In this document: positions 13,101 through 27,400 of the stretch, piece by piece
How the letters are laid out: every line of letters starts with the position of its first letter
Position numbering within the stretch: position 1 is the first letter of the stretch
Source of the DNA: Henricia sp. BOLD:AAB3569
Taxonomy: Eukaryota > Echinodermata > Asteroidea > Spinulosida > Echinasteridae
Reading direction: 5' to 3'
DNA: 64,000 nt
Assembly (NCBI GenBank): GCA_037783545.1
Contig: JBBELK010000329.1
Location: 3,486,501-3,550,500 of the forward strand
Position numbers and translations under genes: made by a program
Notes under the pieces: generated by a model
The model's database searches: none
What the model was told of the DNA's origin: nothing
The model's input: the letters and a program-made list of their open reading frames with translations, nothing else

Positions 13101-15439
13101 CTGACGAGCCTGTGCCTTTAACTCTAAAGTGCCAAACTCTTCGTGTTTTTCGTAATTTTTTTTTCAATTGAAGTCTTTCCATCACGACGGTAGGCATGTT
13201 GGAAGAATAAAATGATACAATCGAGATCGTACATGAACCATAGCAGTTTCATAGTACATACGATAGATCGTACATGTAGGACATTGGCCCTGAAAGGGTA
13301 AAATTATGTTGCAGTGAGAGGCTTGTGAAATGTGTGGTGACAGTAAACAAACTGGTCCTTTTATATTGTTTGTCATATTTGAGCTAAAGTGCGCATACTC
13401 AATATGACGTAAACAATGGAAAAGGACTGGGGCCAATTTCATATACCTGTTTAACAGAAAAATCTGCTTAAAGGCACAGTCTCGTCAGCAATGCGCGTGC
13501 GCCACATTCGTGCCACGAAATACGCAGCTCCATAGCAAAGGCATTGAGCTGCATATTTCGTGGCGCAAATTTGGCGTGCGTGCATTGCTGACAAACCTGT
13601 GCTTTTAATCCAAAATTTCTTTGCTTTATAAAAATAAGTTCAGTCAAAATCTCATATTTTGTGTATAACAATTTATTATTATTATTGTATATTTCTGGTA
13701 TTCATACCAATGATTCCTCTAAAGTGCCCATTGCACGGTCACTGGCAAGCGTGAGGAAACCCATGAAGATTTAGAAATTAGAAATAGCCAGAGACACCGG
13801 GGAATCCCCTTGCTCTTCACAAAAGAATGCTCTGGGATCTTTAAAGTACATTACCGTTACCTAACACACTGGACCAACAGCTTTACATCCTTTCCGAAGG
13901 ACATAGCAAGTGTGGTTGAGTGCCTTGCTCAAGGGCACAGGTACCGCAGCCGGGGGGTGGTTTGAACATGCAAGCCCATGTTTTCACCTAGGATTGCGAG
14001 TCAATTGACTGGTGTTTTGCTGTTCTTGCTAAAAACAAGTTGACATACAATTTTGACCATTTACCCATTTTTATGGATTAAACAAATTTTTGATTAAACA
14101 AATTTTCTGCTAAACAGCTTGATGAAATTGGCCCCTGGTTTGTTTGCTGCCGCTTAGCGTCTTAAAAGTCTCCCGCGTAGATTCACAAAGTGCCTACTCG
14201 AGTGACAATGTGACAACCCCTATCATGGCCGCCCGTGCAAAAAGTCTATCAAAGGAACAAAGTGTGTAAAAAGCTGCTGTGGAAAGTTTGGCAAATGGAA
14301 AGTTTGGCAAATGCCTAAATGAATTGGACTGTTCAGAAATCCAAATTTTGATGGACAATGTTTTTGTCTCTGTGTGCAGACAATGTTCCTCCCGTGATTA
14401 CCTGCCCGACCGTTTTACCACACCCGACGGCGATGAATCAGTCGTTTGGCCCCGTATTCTGGGATGAACCCACTGTCACTGATAACGTTCCATCCACCGT
14501 GACTGTCAGCCTCTTGTCAGGCCCTGCTAATGGGAGTAACTTCGACCTTGGTGATACGTCTGTGATGCTTCTAGCTATTGATGCTGCTGGAAACAATGAC
14601 ACCTGTACATTTGTTGTAACAGTTGTTGGTAAGTGAAACGTTTTACAAAATGTCTCTCCATGTGTGCCCAGCTGAAGCGCATTTGATCTCTGTGATCTAC
14701 TTTTGCTCTTACACCGTTCTGCCAGGCACATGGCCATTTGGTTAACTTTCATGTTTGGTGTGAGACTAAATTTTGTTTTGCATTAAGGAGAAAGGTTATT
14801 CACGACTAATCACGACTAATCACGACTAATCATGTATTATTCATGATCTTGCCCATTCTAGATATGGAGCCCCCAGTGATTTATAATTGTCCCGAGGATT
14901 TCAACCGTACCACGGATACAGGACAGTCTTACGACATATCCATATTTGTTGAACCCACGGCTCAAGACAATTCAGGCAGCGTTACGGTCACTGGTTCCCA
15001 CCGGTCGGGACAACAGTTTAGCATTGGTCCAACTGAAGTGGTCTTTGTTGCCATTGATGATGCCAGTCTAACCACTGATTGTAGGTTCATACTTCTTGTG
15101 ATTGGTGAGTTTTAGCTCAGTGTATAAAATAGTTCCCAATACCCCCAAAAATGAATAGACTTATCTGTTTTATTTAACCAGGGTAGCCTTCTCAGTTATA
15201 AAAAGAACTGCTTTTCTTAAGGGTCCTGGATGCTAAAATTTAATTCTAAAACAAAATATAACACTGATATTATCAATAATAAAAAGTTAAAAGATAAAAA
15301 TGAGACATGTACATTCCTAGGATAACATAAAAAGAAACCAATAAAATCTAGTAAGAAATAAAAAAACAATTAGGATAGAAACAACCAAGATCTTTAGAAT
15401 TAAATAATGACAGAAACAAAGAGTAATCAAAGTTGATTT

Positions 15440-15493
<54 letters not shown>

Positions 15494-18400
15494 TAAAAAT
15501 GTACAAGTAAATGTATATTTCTAAAGTTAATTAATACAATTTAACGTAACAAGACACAGCAGGAAAGATCAGTACAAATAAAGTATACAACGAAAGTCTA
15601 AAAAGGGGGAAAAGATGAAACCGGGAATCAGAGTAAAACATATCCAAAGAACGGTTAACAAAACATACGACAGTATAACGTAAAAGAAAAAGAAAAACAA
15701 GTAACCACTTGAACTTAGAAAGTATCTCGGTCTGTGTATGAGAGAAGTTAATTCGTTCAATCCCAATTTTACATTTTCCTTAAAGAAGTACACACAAATG
15801 GTAGTTTATGCTGACATTCTTTCTAGCAGCCGATTTCATAGTCTATATCGATATTGAATTGTACACGCATTGGATATTCCTGAAATAGTGCGCCCTCTTG
15901 CAGCACTAACAGACCAGTCCGACAAGCCCACACCAACGGTCTTGGGAATCTCCCCGGGCTTCAGCATTGGGGGCGTTACCAGTTTATGTAAATAGGACTG
16001 TTGTCACGATTACGTACTACACATTAAAAATCTTGCAGCTGCATAGGGTCCTATAGTGGCGTTCAAGGGACATCGTATACATCAGATATCTTCTTAAATA
16101 TTTGCGATGTCACAAATATCGTCACAAACAAATGTATTTTGCGATCGTACGTTTTTTTGCAAACATGTTTGTAAATATTCACAAAATATGCCACCCGAAA
16201 ATTTTAGCAAAGGTATATATGATGTTTAATGTTTCTTGTAAGCCACCTTATATTTTTCAAAACATTCGAAGCGCGTGTGCGAAGCACGTGTACGTGCAAC
16301 TGCATGCATTCCGACGCGCTACTGTATTTAGGTCACATGTAAATTGTTTTTTTGCGATCGCTAATTGGTTCCCTAGGAAAGCCTTGGCAAAAACAAAGAA
16401 AAAGTTAAACCAAGTGGAGGAGATTCCCAAAACCGTTGGTGTGAGCTTGTCGGACTGGTCTGTTAGTGCTGCAAGAGGGCGCACTATTTCAGGAATATCC
16501 AACGCGTGCACAATCCAATATCGATCACTAATGATTTCAAGAAACCTTACGTACTGCGTAAGCCCACTTGCGTAAGCAAACATTTTATTGCATAAGTTGT
16601 GCAACATTTTCGTGAAATCGGCTGCAGGAATTTGTCCAAAACATCATCTGTAAATAATCCAGTTCAGCTCTTTAAAAGAGTGTCTCAATATCACATTTTT
16701 GGACCCCCTTTTTTCCCACGGGTGTTGAGATTTTGATACCATATCGTTTGTTTTATTTTTTCATTACCATGCTGAAATTTCGTGCTTTCAATCTGTGTAT
16801 TTTCAAGGATATTGTCAACAAAAACCCAACTTTTGTAAACAAATTTATCTGGTTTTAATACATAAAGCAGTACAGTGATTACACCAACCTTTTTGCTTCC
16901 GCATCTAAATTAGAGATTGCAAATTTCCTGTTTTCTTTCCATGGATAGTATTTTGGGGAGGTATTTCATATGATTTTTTAGTTAAAACGAAATCCTTTTC
17001 TGGAAAAATCTGGACAAGCTCCTTCAATTGCTATTTCTAGACAATGAGAGGCCAACACTTCAAGCGGCATCGCAATGTCCAAGTGACATCGTAGTCTTCA
17101 TAGAGGATGTCGACGCAGACAACATGACCGTGACGTGGACCGACCCTATGTTTGAAGATAACTCAGGCCAGCCTCCTACCGTGACAGTACAACCGCTCCC
17201 CAATGGATCACCCTTTCCCCCAGGCAATACCACCGTCAACATTACGGCCTCTGATGCTGCTTTCAATGAGTTTGTGTGTTCGTTTGTCGTGACCGTCAAT
17301 AGTAAGTAAAACCGCTAAAAATTTGTCGTGATTGAGCACTATGCTTAGACAGAATGTTTAATTCTTGGACAGAATGTTTAATTCTTGGACAGAATGTTTA
17401 TGAACATTTGTCCACATTTGTATCAAATTTATTCACCCCAGTGGTCCCTGGGTCATAATCCATAAAAATAATCACGTATTCATATTTTTTAACACGTTGA
17501 CTGCCGACTATGAGTATACTCGTAACAGGTGTACCGGATTCTGCCACTACGAGTATACTCCGAATGGGAATGCCTGTGAAACTATGCTCGGCAGATAACG
17601 TATTAATTCTTGGACGGAATGTTTAATTCTTGGACGGAATGTTTAATTCTTGGACGGAATGTTTAATTCTTGGACGGAATGTTTAATTCTTTGACGGAAT
17701 CTTTTATTCTGGACAGAATTGTTTAATTCTTGGACAGGTAATTCTTGAACAGAAAATTTAATTCTTGAACAGAAAATTTACATTTCCATTTATTGCATCT
17801 AATTGACAAGGCTCCAAATACATCTGCACATGTTATAATGATTCAGTGCCCCTCCCACAGTTGACGGGACCCCGCCCACATTCAGCATGTGCCCGCCCAC
17901 TGTTACCGTTCTCATGACTCACCACATGAGATAACTTGAATCGTTTTATGCATCTCATTAAAGTGTATGACAGAACTCCGCCCACATTCAGCATGTGCCC
18001 TCCCTCTGTTACCGTTCTCATGACCGATCCTGGTCGCAACGTGGCATCACCGATCGACTTTGGCCTTACAGTCAGCGACTCCGGAAGTGGCGTCGATCAG
18101 GCCATGCTTACAGTCACTCAACTGTTCCAGATTGGGAATAATTCTGTCTCGCTGTCTGCTATCGACTTTGCTGGAAATATCGCCTACTGCAACTTCACCC
18201 TAACTGTCGATGGTGAGTTGAAACTAATATTACCACAGCACAGTGGACGTTACAAAAAAATTGGTGTTTTATATACATTCTTTTTAGCTTTATACATAAA
18301 CTTTCTAAATTTAGAAATATAACAATAAGGAATTCAAGCGTGGTAACCCTTCATGTTTGAAAATGTTTGAGAAAATGACATTTAGGCTCTGTTTGTTTAT

Positions 18401-21400
18401 ATCAATAGATAACTTCTAATGTTGCATATACTAGACTGAACATATATCAGAATTCACAACACTTTGTGAACAGATTGCATAATTTGTGCATTGTGTGCTG
18501 CACTACCTCACAAGATTTAAGGTAAAATTGTATTGAATTAGCAGTGGGGAGAAATAGTTTGTTGTGACAAAAACCATTTGTTTCTGCATGATGGAACATG
18601 AAACGTGTTAAATTCCTATCATGCACAAGTAAATTTTGACCACTAACCACCTTTCGTTTTCTCACAATTTTTCCATTTTTAGATAGAGAAAATCCCAACA
18701 TCACTAGCTGCCCCAGCAACCAGACCATCTATACCCAATGGAACAGCCCCTATGGTGTTCCAACGTGGTCAATGCCCACAGCCGAAGACAACTCGGGCAG
18801 CGTCGAGATAAACTGCACACATCAATCGGGCGACTCATTTGGTATAGGAAATACAACAGTGTATTGCACGGCCACAGACCCAAGCAACAACGAAGATATG
18901 TGTTCATTTGTCATTACGGTTATTGGTAAGTCGATTCAACTAAAAAATATATTTTTCCCTAAATATAACCGCCCTAAATTCGCCTGGTGATTCCTTCCCT
19001 ATTGGTTCTCACACTGTCACCTACTCAGCTGTAGATCAGGATAATAACCAGTGTTTGCAGTTTCCCTGTAACAATTTTCAGTGAGTTAAGCCGTGTCCGC
19101 ATTTGACTTTTTTTTGGGGAGGTTTCATCGAGAAGATGGTAAAATGAAAAATGACTAAATTTTACTGCTGTCTGCATTTTGACTTTATGACACAGTAAAA
19201 TTTTACCGAGAGCATGTACAGTGTCCCTTCGCAGTTTGACCTTCACGGCCCAGATGTACATACGTACGCTTCCAGAGTGCTTTTCCAACTCGCTGTGTCC
19301 GCATTGGACAATTCGTGTCGGGGACAAGTTCCAAATTTGAAAATTAGGACCTTCCCTCTCTTAGCTCCTATTGAATTGGTCAAAGTTGCTGATTGTAGCT
19401 TTCTTGTCTAAATTCAAGCACACATGATTTATAATTTCTTGCAGACAATGATGATCCAGTGCTAACCAACTGCCGTGAAAACGCTACGTTGTACGTACCC
19501 TCCAACTCGACCGAGCTGTTTGCTGTCTGGACATTCCCAACAGCTACCGACAATTCGGGATCATTTACAATCTACAATGCCACTTGCACTGAGGTGTCAG
19601 TTTTAAATTCAGTTGTCACAGTCACTGTGGATTGGGGGCTGTTCACCACCGTTACACAGCTTAAAATCGGACATTATCGGTGCACTATCAGGGTGGAGGA
19701 CGCGGCTGGCAACTGGGCCCAGTGTGTCACCGAGTTGTGGATCATAGGTGAGATACACTTTCACTTTGGCCCAATGTATCATTTGCAAGAGAAGACCTTT
19801 TATGGATTTCTGGAATAAGTGCATAACATATCTAACAAGCCTGCAGTAAATTCAGCAACTCAGATGCAGCAATGCTTCCAAAAACCTTTAAAATCCATGC
19901 ATTGTTTTTGAGTTAAAGACACAGGCTCGTCAATGCGCAAGGAACAAATTTTTGCCACGAAATTCACCCCGTTCCATGCTAGTTGGGTAGTCGGCTGTTA
20001 TGATCCCGGATGGTGCAGGCATATTAGTTACACACGTACGTACAAACACACATATGCGATCGCGTGATTCGATTTAATACTGTTCGTTGTTGAGCGCACA
20101 TGCACCCTCCGGGATCGCAAGAGCTTGGGCAAGGTATGGAGTGTGGTGAATTTCGTGGCATGAATTAGCTCGCCGTGCATTGACGACCCTCCGTCTTTAA
20201 GTGTATAATAAACAAAATGTGTGTGTTGTTAATTTAATGTCTTGTTTGTTACTGTTGGTATCAACTCTTTGGGTTGTTCAAGGCCCTATAGATGATTTTT
20301 TATTTTTTGGAGCAATTCTGAGTAAAAACCATTATAAATCACAAAAAAGACAAAAAATATCTGACAATATTTCAGCTCCGTCAAATGTGCCACGTTTTCC
20401 AAAAACATTAAAAATCCATGTTTTGTTTGAAAATTTTGACCCTCCCTCTCTCAGCTCCTTTTGAGTTATAAACTTGGTCAAAGTTCCCGATTTTAGCTTT
20501 CCTGTCTAAATTCAAGCTGAACATGATTTATAATTTCTTGCAGACAATGATGATCCAGTGCTGACCAACTGCCGTGAAAACGTCACGTTGTACGTACCCT
20601 CCAACTCGACCGAGCTGTTTGCTGTCTGGCCATTCCCAACAGCTACCGACAACTCTGGATCATTTACAATCTACAATGCCACTTACACGGAGGTGTCTGT
20701 GTTGAGTACAGCAGTCACAGTCACTGTGGATTGGGGGCTGTTCACCACCGTTACACAGCTCAGGATCGGACATTATCAGTGCATTATTAGACTGCGGGAT
20801 GCGGCTGGCAACATGGCCCATTGTGTCACCGAGTTGTGGATCAAAGGTAAAATAAACCCTCACTTTGGGAAAGAATTCTGTTTACTGGGCCCAATTTCAT
20901 AAAGCTGCTTAAGCGCTAGCTGAAAACGTGTGCTTACTGTAGCAGAAAAGTTGTGCTAACGTTAAGGCTATTTCACGGCTGTGGCGTGCTGAAGCATGCG
21001 CGCGCTTAAAAACCGCCATTGTTGCGTCACTATCTTAAGCAAAATTTGGCTCTGCAGTTAAGGCAGGTTTTCAGTTACTTACCGTAAAGGATGTCTATGA
21101 AATAGCCTGACGCTCGGTTAACGGAAAATGGGCTGTTAAACAGCTCTATGAAATTGGGCCCTGGTAGCCACATATTCTTCTTATAATAACTTAATAACCA
21201 CCAAAATGTGTTAATATTTTAACGGGACGTGATTTTAGGAGTGAAAAACATTCAACAATTTCCTTAAAAAATTGTTTTCTGCCCTGTTCCATAGACTTAA
21301 CACATGGTGTCTCAGTGGTGACCAGTGAACGGAATTCATACCTCACTTTGGCCCAATGTATCATTTGCAAGATAAAACTTTTATGGATTTCTGGAACAAG

Positions 21401-24400
21401 GGACTGTGCAAAGTTGTCAACATTATCATGGTTATGGGGGAGGGGGTAAAAGGCTGCGTATGACTTTACATGCATTGTAAAATGTTAACATTTCATAGAC
21501 GAATCCCCGAAATAACCAATTTGAGACCTGTCTGCGCATTTCCGGGTTTGATAATGAGGCCTTTCGTGTTTAAGCAACTGAAGTGTACGCAGCTTGCGTA
21601 CGTGGTGTGGAATCGAAACCCATTCAAGTCCACAATTTGCGGGGAAAAGTGACGGATTGTGGACTTGCACTCATTCGCTCAAGTCCACAGTCATGTTGTC
21701 CAAACTTGGGAAAAGGGGTTAGGGTGGGGGTGGAGGGTTAAAAAAAAGGTTAGGGTTCAGGAGTAAAGTTTAGAAACGTGGATTAGGAAAAAATTGGGGT
21801 GGATGAGGGAAGAATTTGGAGAAAACAACAATTTTTCAACCAATTCTCTTAAGTGCACGAATACAAAGAAACGTCCACAGTGCGTACGTAATGCGCGACT
21901 GTGTGAACTAATGTACGCATGTGAATGCACAATCATTCCTAAATGCCATGCAGAATGGCAAATATTAGTTAAAGAATTGATTGAAGATTTTATTCAAATA
22001 GAATCCTTAATTTTGACCACTCATAAATACAGCTTGTTATTATCATTTCAGATGTAACCAGCCCTGTGATTGAAGTCTGCCCCCCAGCGCTACAGCCAAG
22101 CTACCCAACAGACCCCAACTCGAATATTAGAATCGTCGACTGGATTCAACCGAATATCAGCGATAACTCAGGGGCAACCATCCAGCTTGCGAATAATATC
22201 TCACCAGGACATGGTTTCAATATTGGAGTGACGACTGTGACTTATGAAGGCGTGGATGAAAGTGGCAACATGGCCATCTGCACGTTTAATGTCACAGTTG
22301 TTGGTGAGTAACAGTATAGGCCGTTTTGAATAACCCCCATCTTGAGGGGGAGTATTTTTGTTTAAGGACCTGCATTGTTGCACATTTAGTTGGCCAAGTT
22401 AAATAAACAAAACCTGCTGCACAGTTATGGCAGCTATTCACTACGGTCTATTTCAATGAATGCAGAATTTTGTTTGTCACGTGCAACATCCGAACATTTC
22501 TGGTGTTACCAGTGACATGCACACACACACAGGTGTGAAACCCACCTCCTACCGCGGACGTCCCATTGTTCCTCTTTTGTTTGGACAAACAGTCGATTAA
22601 AATCCGGCAATTGTCACCACACATTTTGGTACAAGTCACCATTTTCTCTATTAAACCAAAATGTTTTATCTTGATACCCAGACAATCAACCGCCCACTGT
22701 GACCTGTCCTCTCGCCTGGCAAAACAACACCGAACCCGGGGTTAATTATACGATCGCCAACTGGCCCCAACCCACAGCGTATGATAACTCGGGATCGTAC
22801 ACTCTGACAGGCACAGTAGAGATTGGACAGCAAGTTCCTGCAGGGAGAACGGAAGTCTGGTATAATGTAACAGATGAAGCCGGTAATGAGGACAGCTGTC
22901 ACTTCCTTGTGACTATATTTGGTAAGTAGGTTCTTGAGCAAGGTATTTTGTCATAATGGAGCAATTGTGGAAGTTAACTAACTAACAAAACGTCCTATTT
23001 AAAAAAACATTCCTCACGTTGTGTTAAGTCATCAAGCCAGATAAACACAATTCCTGACTTAGCTAGGGGGTCAATTTCCACAGGACCCAAATTGGCCCAG
23101 TGGAATTGTATCATCATAACCTGTCTGTTTATACAGGAGTCCTTGTGCGTAGACAGTGTGTGATAGCATAAATGCTTGCAGAGAGAATTTTGCATATAAC
23201 TATCTGTGACAAGCAAATACAAGTTATTGGGAGTTTGTGATGAGGTGAATACAGAGTATTGACCATTCTCATAGACGGCCATCTTTGTAGGAAAAATACA
23301 ACTGCGTATTACACACCATCAGGTACATGTACGCACATCGTGGAAAATGTTTCAAACACGAGCACATGTTGCTCAATATTTGTTAGAAATACGGCGCAGT
23401 CACAAAAATTTACGCTCAAGATTCTGATGCACGTGGCAATCTGTAGGAAGTGACGTCATTTGTAGGGTGTTATTGTCTAGCGGTCTAGTGCATCGAACTC
23501 GAGTTCCTGTGCCATACTAGAATGTGGGTTCGAATCCTGGCCGCGACAGGTTGTGGCACTTGTGCCCTTGAGCAAGGCACTTTACCATGCTTGCTCATAA
23601 TAGGGGTAGAGGCAACTTGGTTGTCTCGCTTCAGACTTGTTACCCCTCCCAGCCCCACTCGTATCGTAAAGAGACTGATAATTCTGGTCTTGTTTCGGTG
23701 TGAAGGGCTGGTTTCTCCGTAATCGACTTCGGTAGCCCCTACCTCGAGTCGCCCCTGGGCCTTGTAATGGGCGACTTGCATCAAACAAAATCAATTGTTT
23801 GCTACTTTCTGTGACAGAAAATGAAGGTTCTGTCTAAGGCCTGCCTGGTTTACGCACTTAACCCTCAGAGCTGCAACGGGCAGCTTCCGGAAGGCACATT
23901 TTGGTATTTTTTAACTGATTACCCTAGTCTGTGCCCCTGTAGTCACCTTTAATGTTGAGTTAATTTACCGGTCAGGTCTACCCTGGGGAATCTTGGCCTC
24001 AAGCCCAGGCCCATTGATTTGTGTACAAACAGACATGTATGTTCTTTGAGTAAGGCCCTTTTGCCACTGTGCGTAAAAGCAGCTATCGATCATCCTACTG
24101 CGGGCCCAGTAAACAGCTGTGTCTTGAGGGGACCTCCATTCATCTGTTTAGGCCATTATAGAAAGGATTGTCTGCTAAACAGTGTTTTTTACGCGTTATA
24201 CTAAATGCCTCTCTCCTTGGAGCCTCCCTGAGGGTTAATATCAGTTTCTTGAATTCACAATCACAGCTCTGTTTTAAACTCACTTCTCGTGACAGATATG
24301 GAGCCACCATTCTTTGGTCCCTGCCCCGTTGACTTCGCCTTTCCAACCGACCCTGATCAGAACTCCGCTAACGTGACATGGGATCGCCCAGTTCCCATGG

Positions 24401-27400
24401 ACAATGTTGCCATTCGAGAATACACCTACAACTACTTGCCTGGTTCTATGCTTCCCATTGGAGACACTAGAGTGGAATATAATGTCACCGACACGTCGGG
24501 CAACAAAGGATCATGCTCGTTTGTGGTCACTGTGGAAGGTAGGGTAGTCTTGTATTTATGAAGCAAGGACTAGATTTTAGTATGGATGTCAATTGCTCAT
24601 TCTTCAGTTGAAGAATGTTGTTATCTACGACAGGCCTTCATAAAGCAATAATTGATTTCTGTTTTATCCCAAAGATCGACAGCCACCATCCATTACCTGT
24701 CCTATGACTATCTTACCTGTTAACACCGACCTGCGACAAAACACGGCCAATGTGACATTTGTTGCTTTGGCTAGCGACAACAATGGGATGCCCTCCGTGT
24801 CGTGTCATCCACCATCTGGGACGGACTTTCAATTGTCCTTGACAAATGTCATATGTACTGCCACTGATGACATCTCACTCAGCACATCTTGCGACTTCAA
24901 TGTTCTTGTGTCAGGTACTAAATTGTTGAAATTAATACGCTAAGCTAAACTCGGGTCAGAGAGAAAACTGTTGGAATACTCCCTAATGGATCCTAGTCGC
25001 ACGTTTAAATGGTTCAATCGTGTCCCCTGAATCAGTTCTATAGAATGCAAACTGTCCATTGGAAAGGTGGCAGTTACATATGCATTCCAAGCCTCTATCT
25101 GAAGACGAGGCTTGGAACGCATAAGTAGTCTGGTACCTTTCCAATCAGTAGTTTACATTGTATAGAACGGATTCAGGGGACATGATTGAACCATTTAAAT
25201 GAGTCTTTCTACGGTAAAGGGGGAATTTTGGCAACACAGACCACATTTTCCAAAAAATACCTTTGTCTGGTCTCAAAATAAAAGAAATAAGTTTCAGTTG
25301 TTCTGAAGAGATAACTTAGGCCCAAAAGGGGTTACAAATAGTGTTACGACATGCCTTTCTAAAAATCCTGTGTACAAATTTCCAATATACGTTCATAACC
25401 GAGACCGCCTGAAATGTAACACAAGTGTCCGTCCCGGTTACCAGCATTTGTTGGAAATCTGTACACAGGGTTTTTAGAAAGACATTTTGTCGCACTATTT
25501 GTAACGATTTTTGGGACTAAGTTATCTCTTCAGAACAACTTAAACTTGTTTTGAGACCAGACAAAGGTATTTCCTCGAAAATATGGTTTGTGTTGCCAAA
25601 ATGCCCCGTTTACTGTGGAAAGACCGATGTGTGAATAGGGTTCTATGTGTCAAGTCTGGGTCATGAATATCAGTATACAGAGGAAATTATTTGCTTGGGT
25701 TAAGGTGTAACTTCAAAACATTTCATGTTTTCAATTTTGTTTTTTCAATTTTTTGTTTGTCTGTTTGCGTTGCGATGGAAGCTGTTCCTAATAAAAATTA
25801 GAGTTCCATAAAGCAAAACAATAATTTAACAATCAAAAGCAGACTTTTTAGGTCGGCACTTGCCTAAATTGTCTTTTAAAGATGATCGAGTGTAAACAAA
25901 TCCAGTATATATATTTTTTATTTTTTTTATTTCTCTCAGACAACGAGCCTCCCGTCATTGAATGCCCACCAGGCATAACTGTCAACGTCTTCACCCATCA
26001 AGGAGGCAAAACTGTGGAATTCCCCGACACTAATGCCACGGACTTTGCCAGCGGTCTTGAATCGTTGTCTTGCACGGCCCAGTCGGGAGAATTCTTTATC
26101 ATCGGATCAAATGATGTCACCTGCACCGCACGGGATAATGACAACAATGTTGATGTGTGCTCCTTCGACATTTTGGTCATTGGTAAGTATTTTTTAATTT
26201 TTTTATTTTCACAAATGTTTTTTAACTTTATTATTATTTTAAAATTTTATCTGGTTTTGGAACCAAGGATTCCTCAAAAGTGCCTGAGGCATTGTAGCGG
26301 ATAAGCCGGAAGAAACATGTGAAGAGAAGATGAGGAAGAAATGCTCAGTTTTAGAGGTGGGAGGAAAACCACTACACAATGCATAGTTCCGAGTTTGCCT
26401 AGTTAGCCCCGCCCCCGTGGATATTGTTGCTATGGCTCACACGCTATCGTCAAAATGGCTCACACGCTATCGTCAAAATGGCGCCACACAACGCACAAAG
26501 CAATGGGACTTTCAACGGAAAGCACAGATTCATTGGAGAAAACTCAAAGGCATTCATGTTTCAGGGTCGACAGTTATCTTAGAACACGCAGAGTAAAAGG
26601 GCCAGTAATACAGGGATGTCATATCATGACATACGTGCTTTCGTACCTTTGAACAACGAAACGACCGGCCTTGAAACCAAAAATTCACCCGGAACATCAC
26701 ATACAACACTGTACAAATTGTATGGGGCCGGCAGAACTTATTATTATTATTATTATTATTTATTTCTGGTATTCATACCAAGGATTCCTCAATAGTGCTC
26801 ATTGCACTGTCACTCGCAAGCGTGAGGAAACCCATGAAGAATTAGAATTAGAAATGGCCAGAGACACCGGGGAATCCCTCCCCTTCTCTTCACGAAGAAA
26901 TGCTCTGATCGCGTGATCATGTTGTTGTTTGACAGTGCACTTTGACCTATGTCGGTGATATCTGCTAGCTCTGTTGTGATTGGTCGGCGGGTTCGGTTGA
27001 TTGACAGGTCGGAACTATGCAATCTGTATAGGGGGAAAACCCACAGGATCAAGCAGGGACTGAGAACCCAATCCACATACTGATCCTGTCTAGATTCGAA
27101 CCACAGAGGTGGAAGGCAAGGAAAGCACCACTATGCCAACCTGTGTTATCACAAACATATTTATTATGCCTCAGTATTAAAGCTTTCTGTCTAATTCCAT
27201 TGACAGGGACTGACGATACTGAACCGCCTGTTCTATCCAACTGTCCGGCAAATATCAGCCAGGAGGCTGACAACAACACGATAACTACCATCATCAACTG
27301 GACACCACCGAACGCCACCGATAACTCCGGTGATCGGGTCACTCTCACAGTTACCATACAACCGGGTTCCCCATTCGGCGTTGGTTTAACTATGGTAACC

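Larger units (their letters stand above)
13429..14135. mobile_element. Foldback element (GGCCAATTTCAT family) interrupted by a MITE and a SINE
   Basis: The left end ggggccaatttcat and the right end atgaaattggcccc are inverse. Between them, a TTAAAGGCACAG MITE (13468-13608) and an antisense SINE (about 13671-14005) split the arms. Arm fragments such as ctttataaaaataag and ttttatggattaaacaaa remain on either side. Related foldbacks lie at 20887, 28331, 38000 and 39406. Confidence 0.65.

Noticed and set aside
16102..16607. Frames of 157 (plus) and 116 (minus) codons
   Set aside because: They lie in the arm of an 800-base foldback element and show no known motif.
17604..17780. A CRISPR-like array
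   Set aside because: The 20-base units are directly joined without distinct spacers, and the setting is an animal intron.
17861..17934. An HYR exon start with a good acceptor
   Set aside because: As a coding exon it meets TAA after 24 codons and lacks the rest of the domain. Listed as a truncated duplicate instead.
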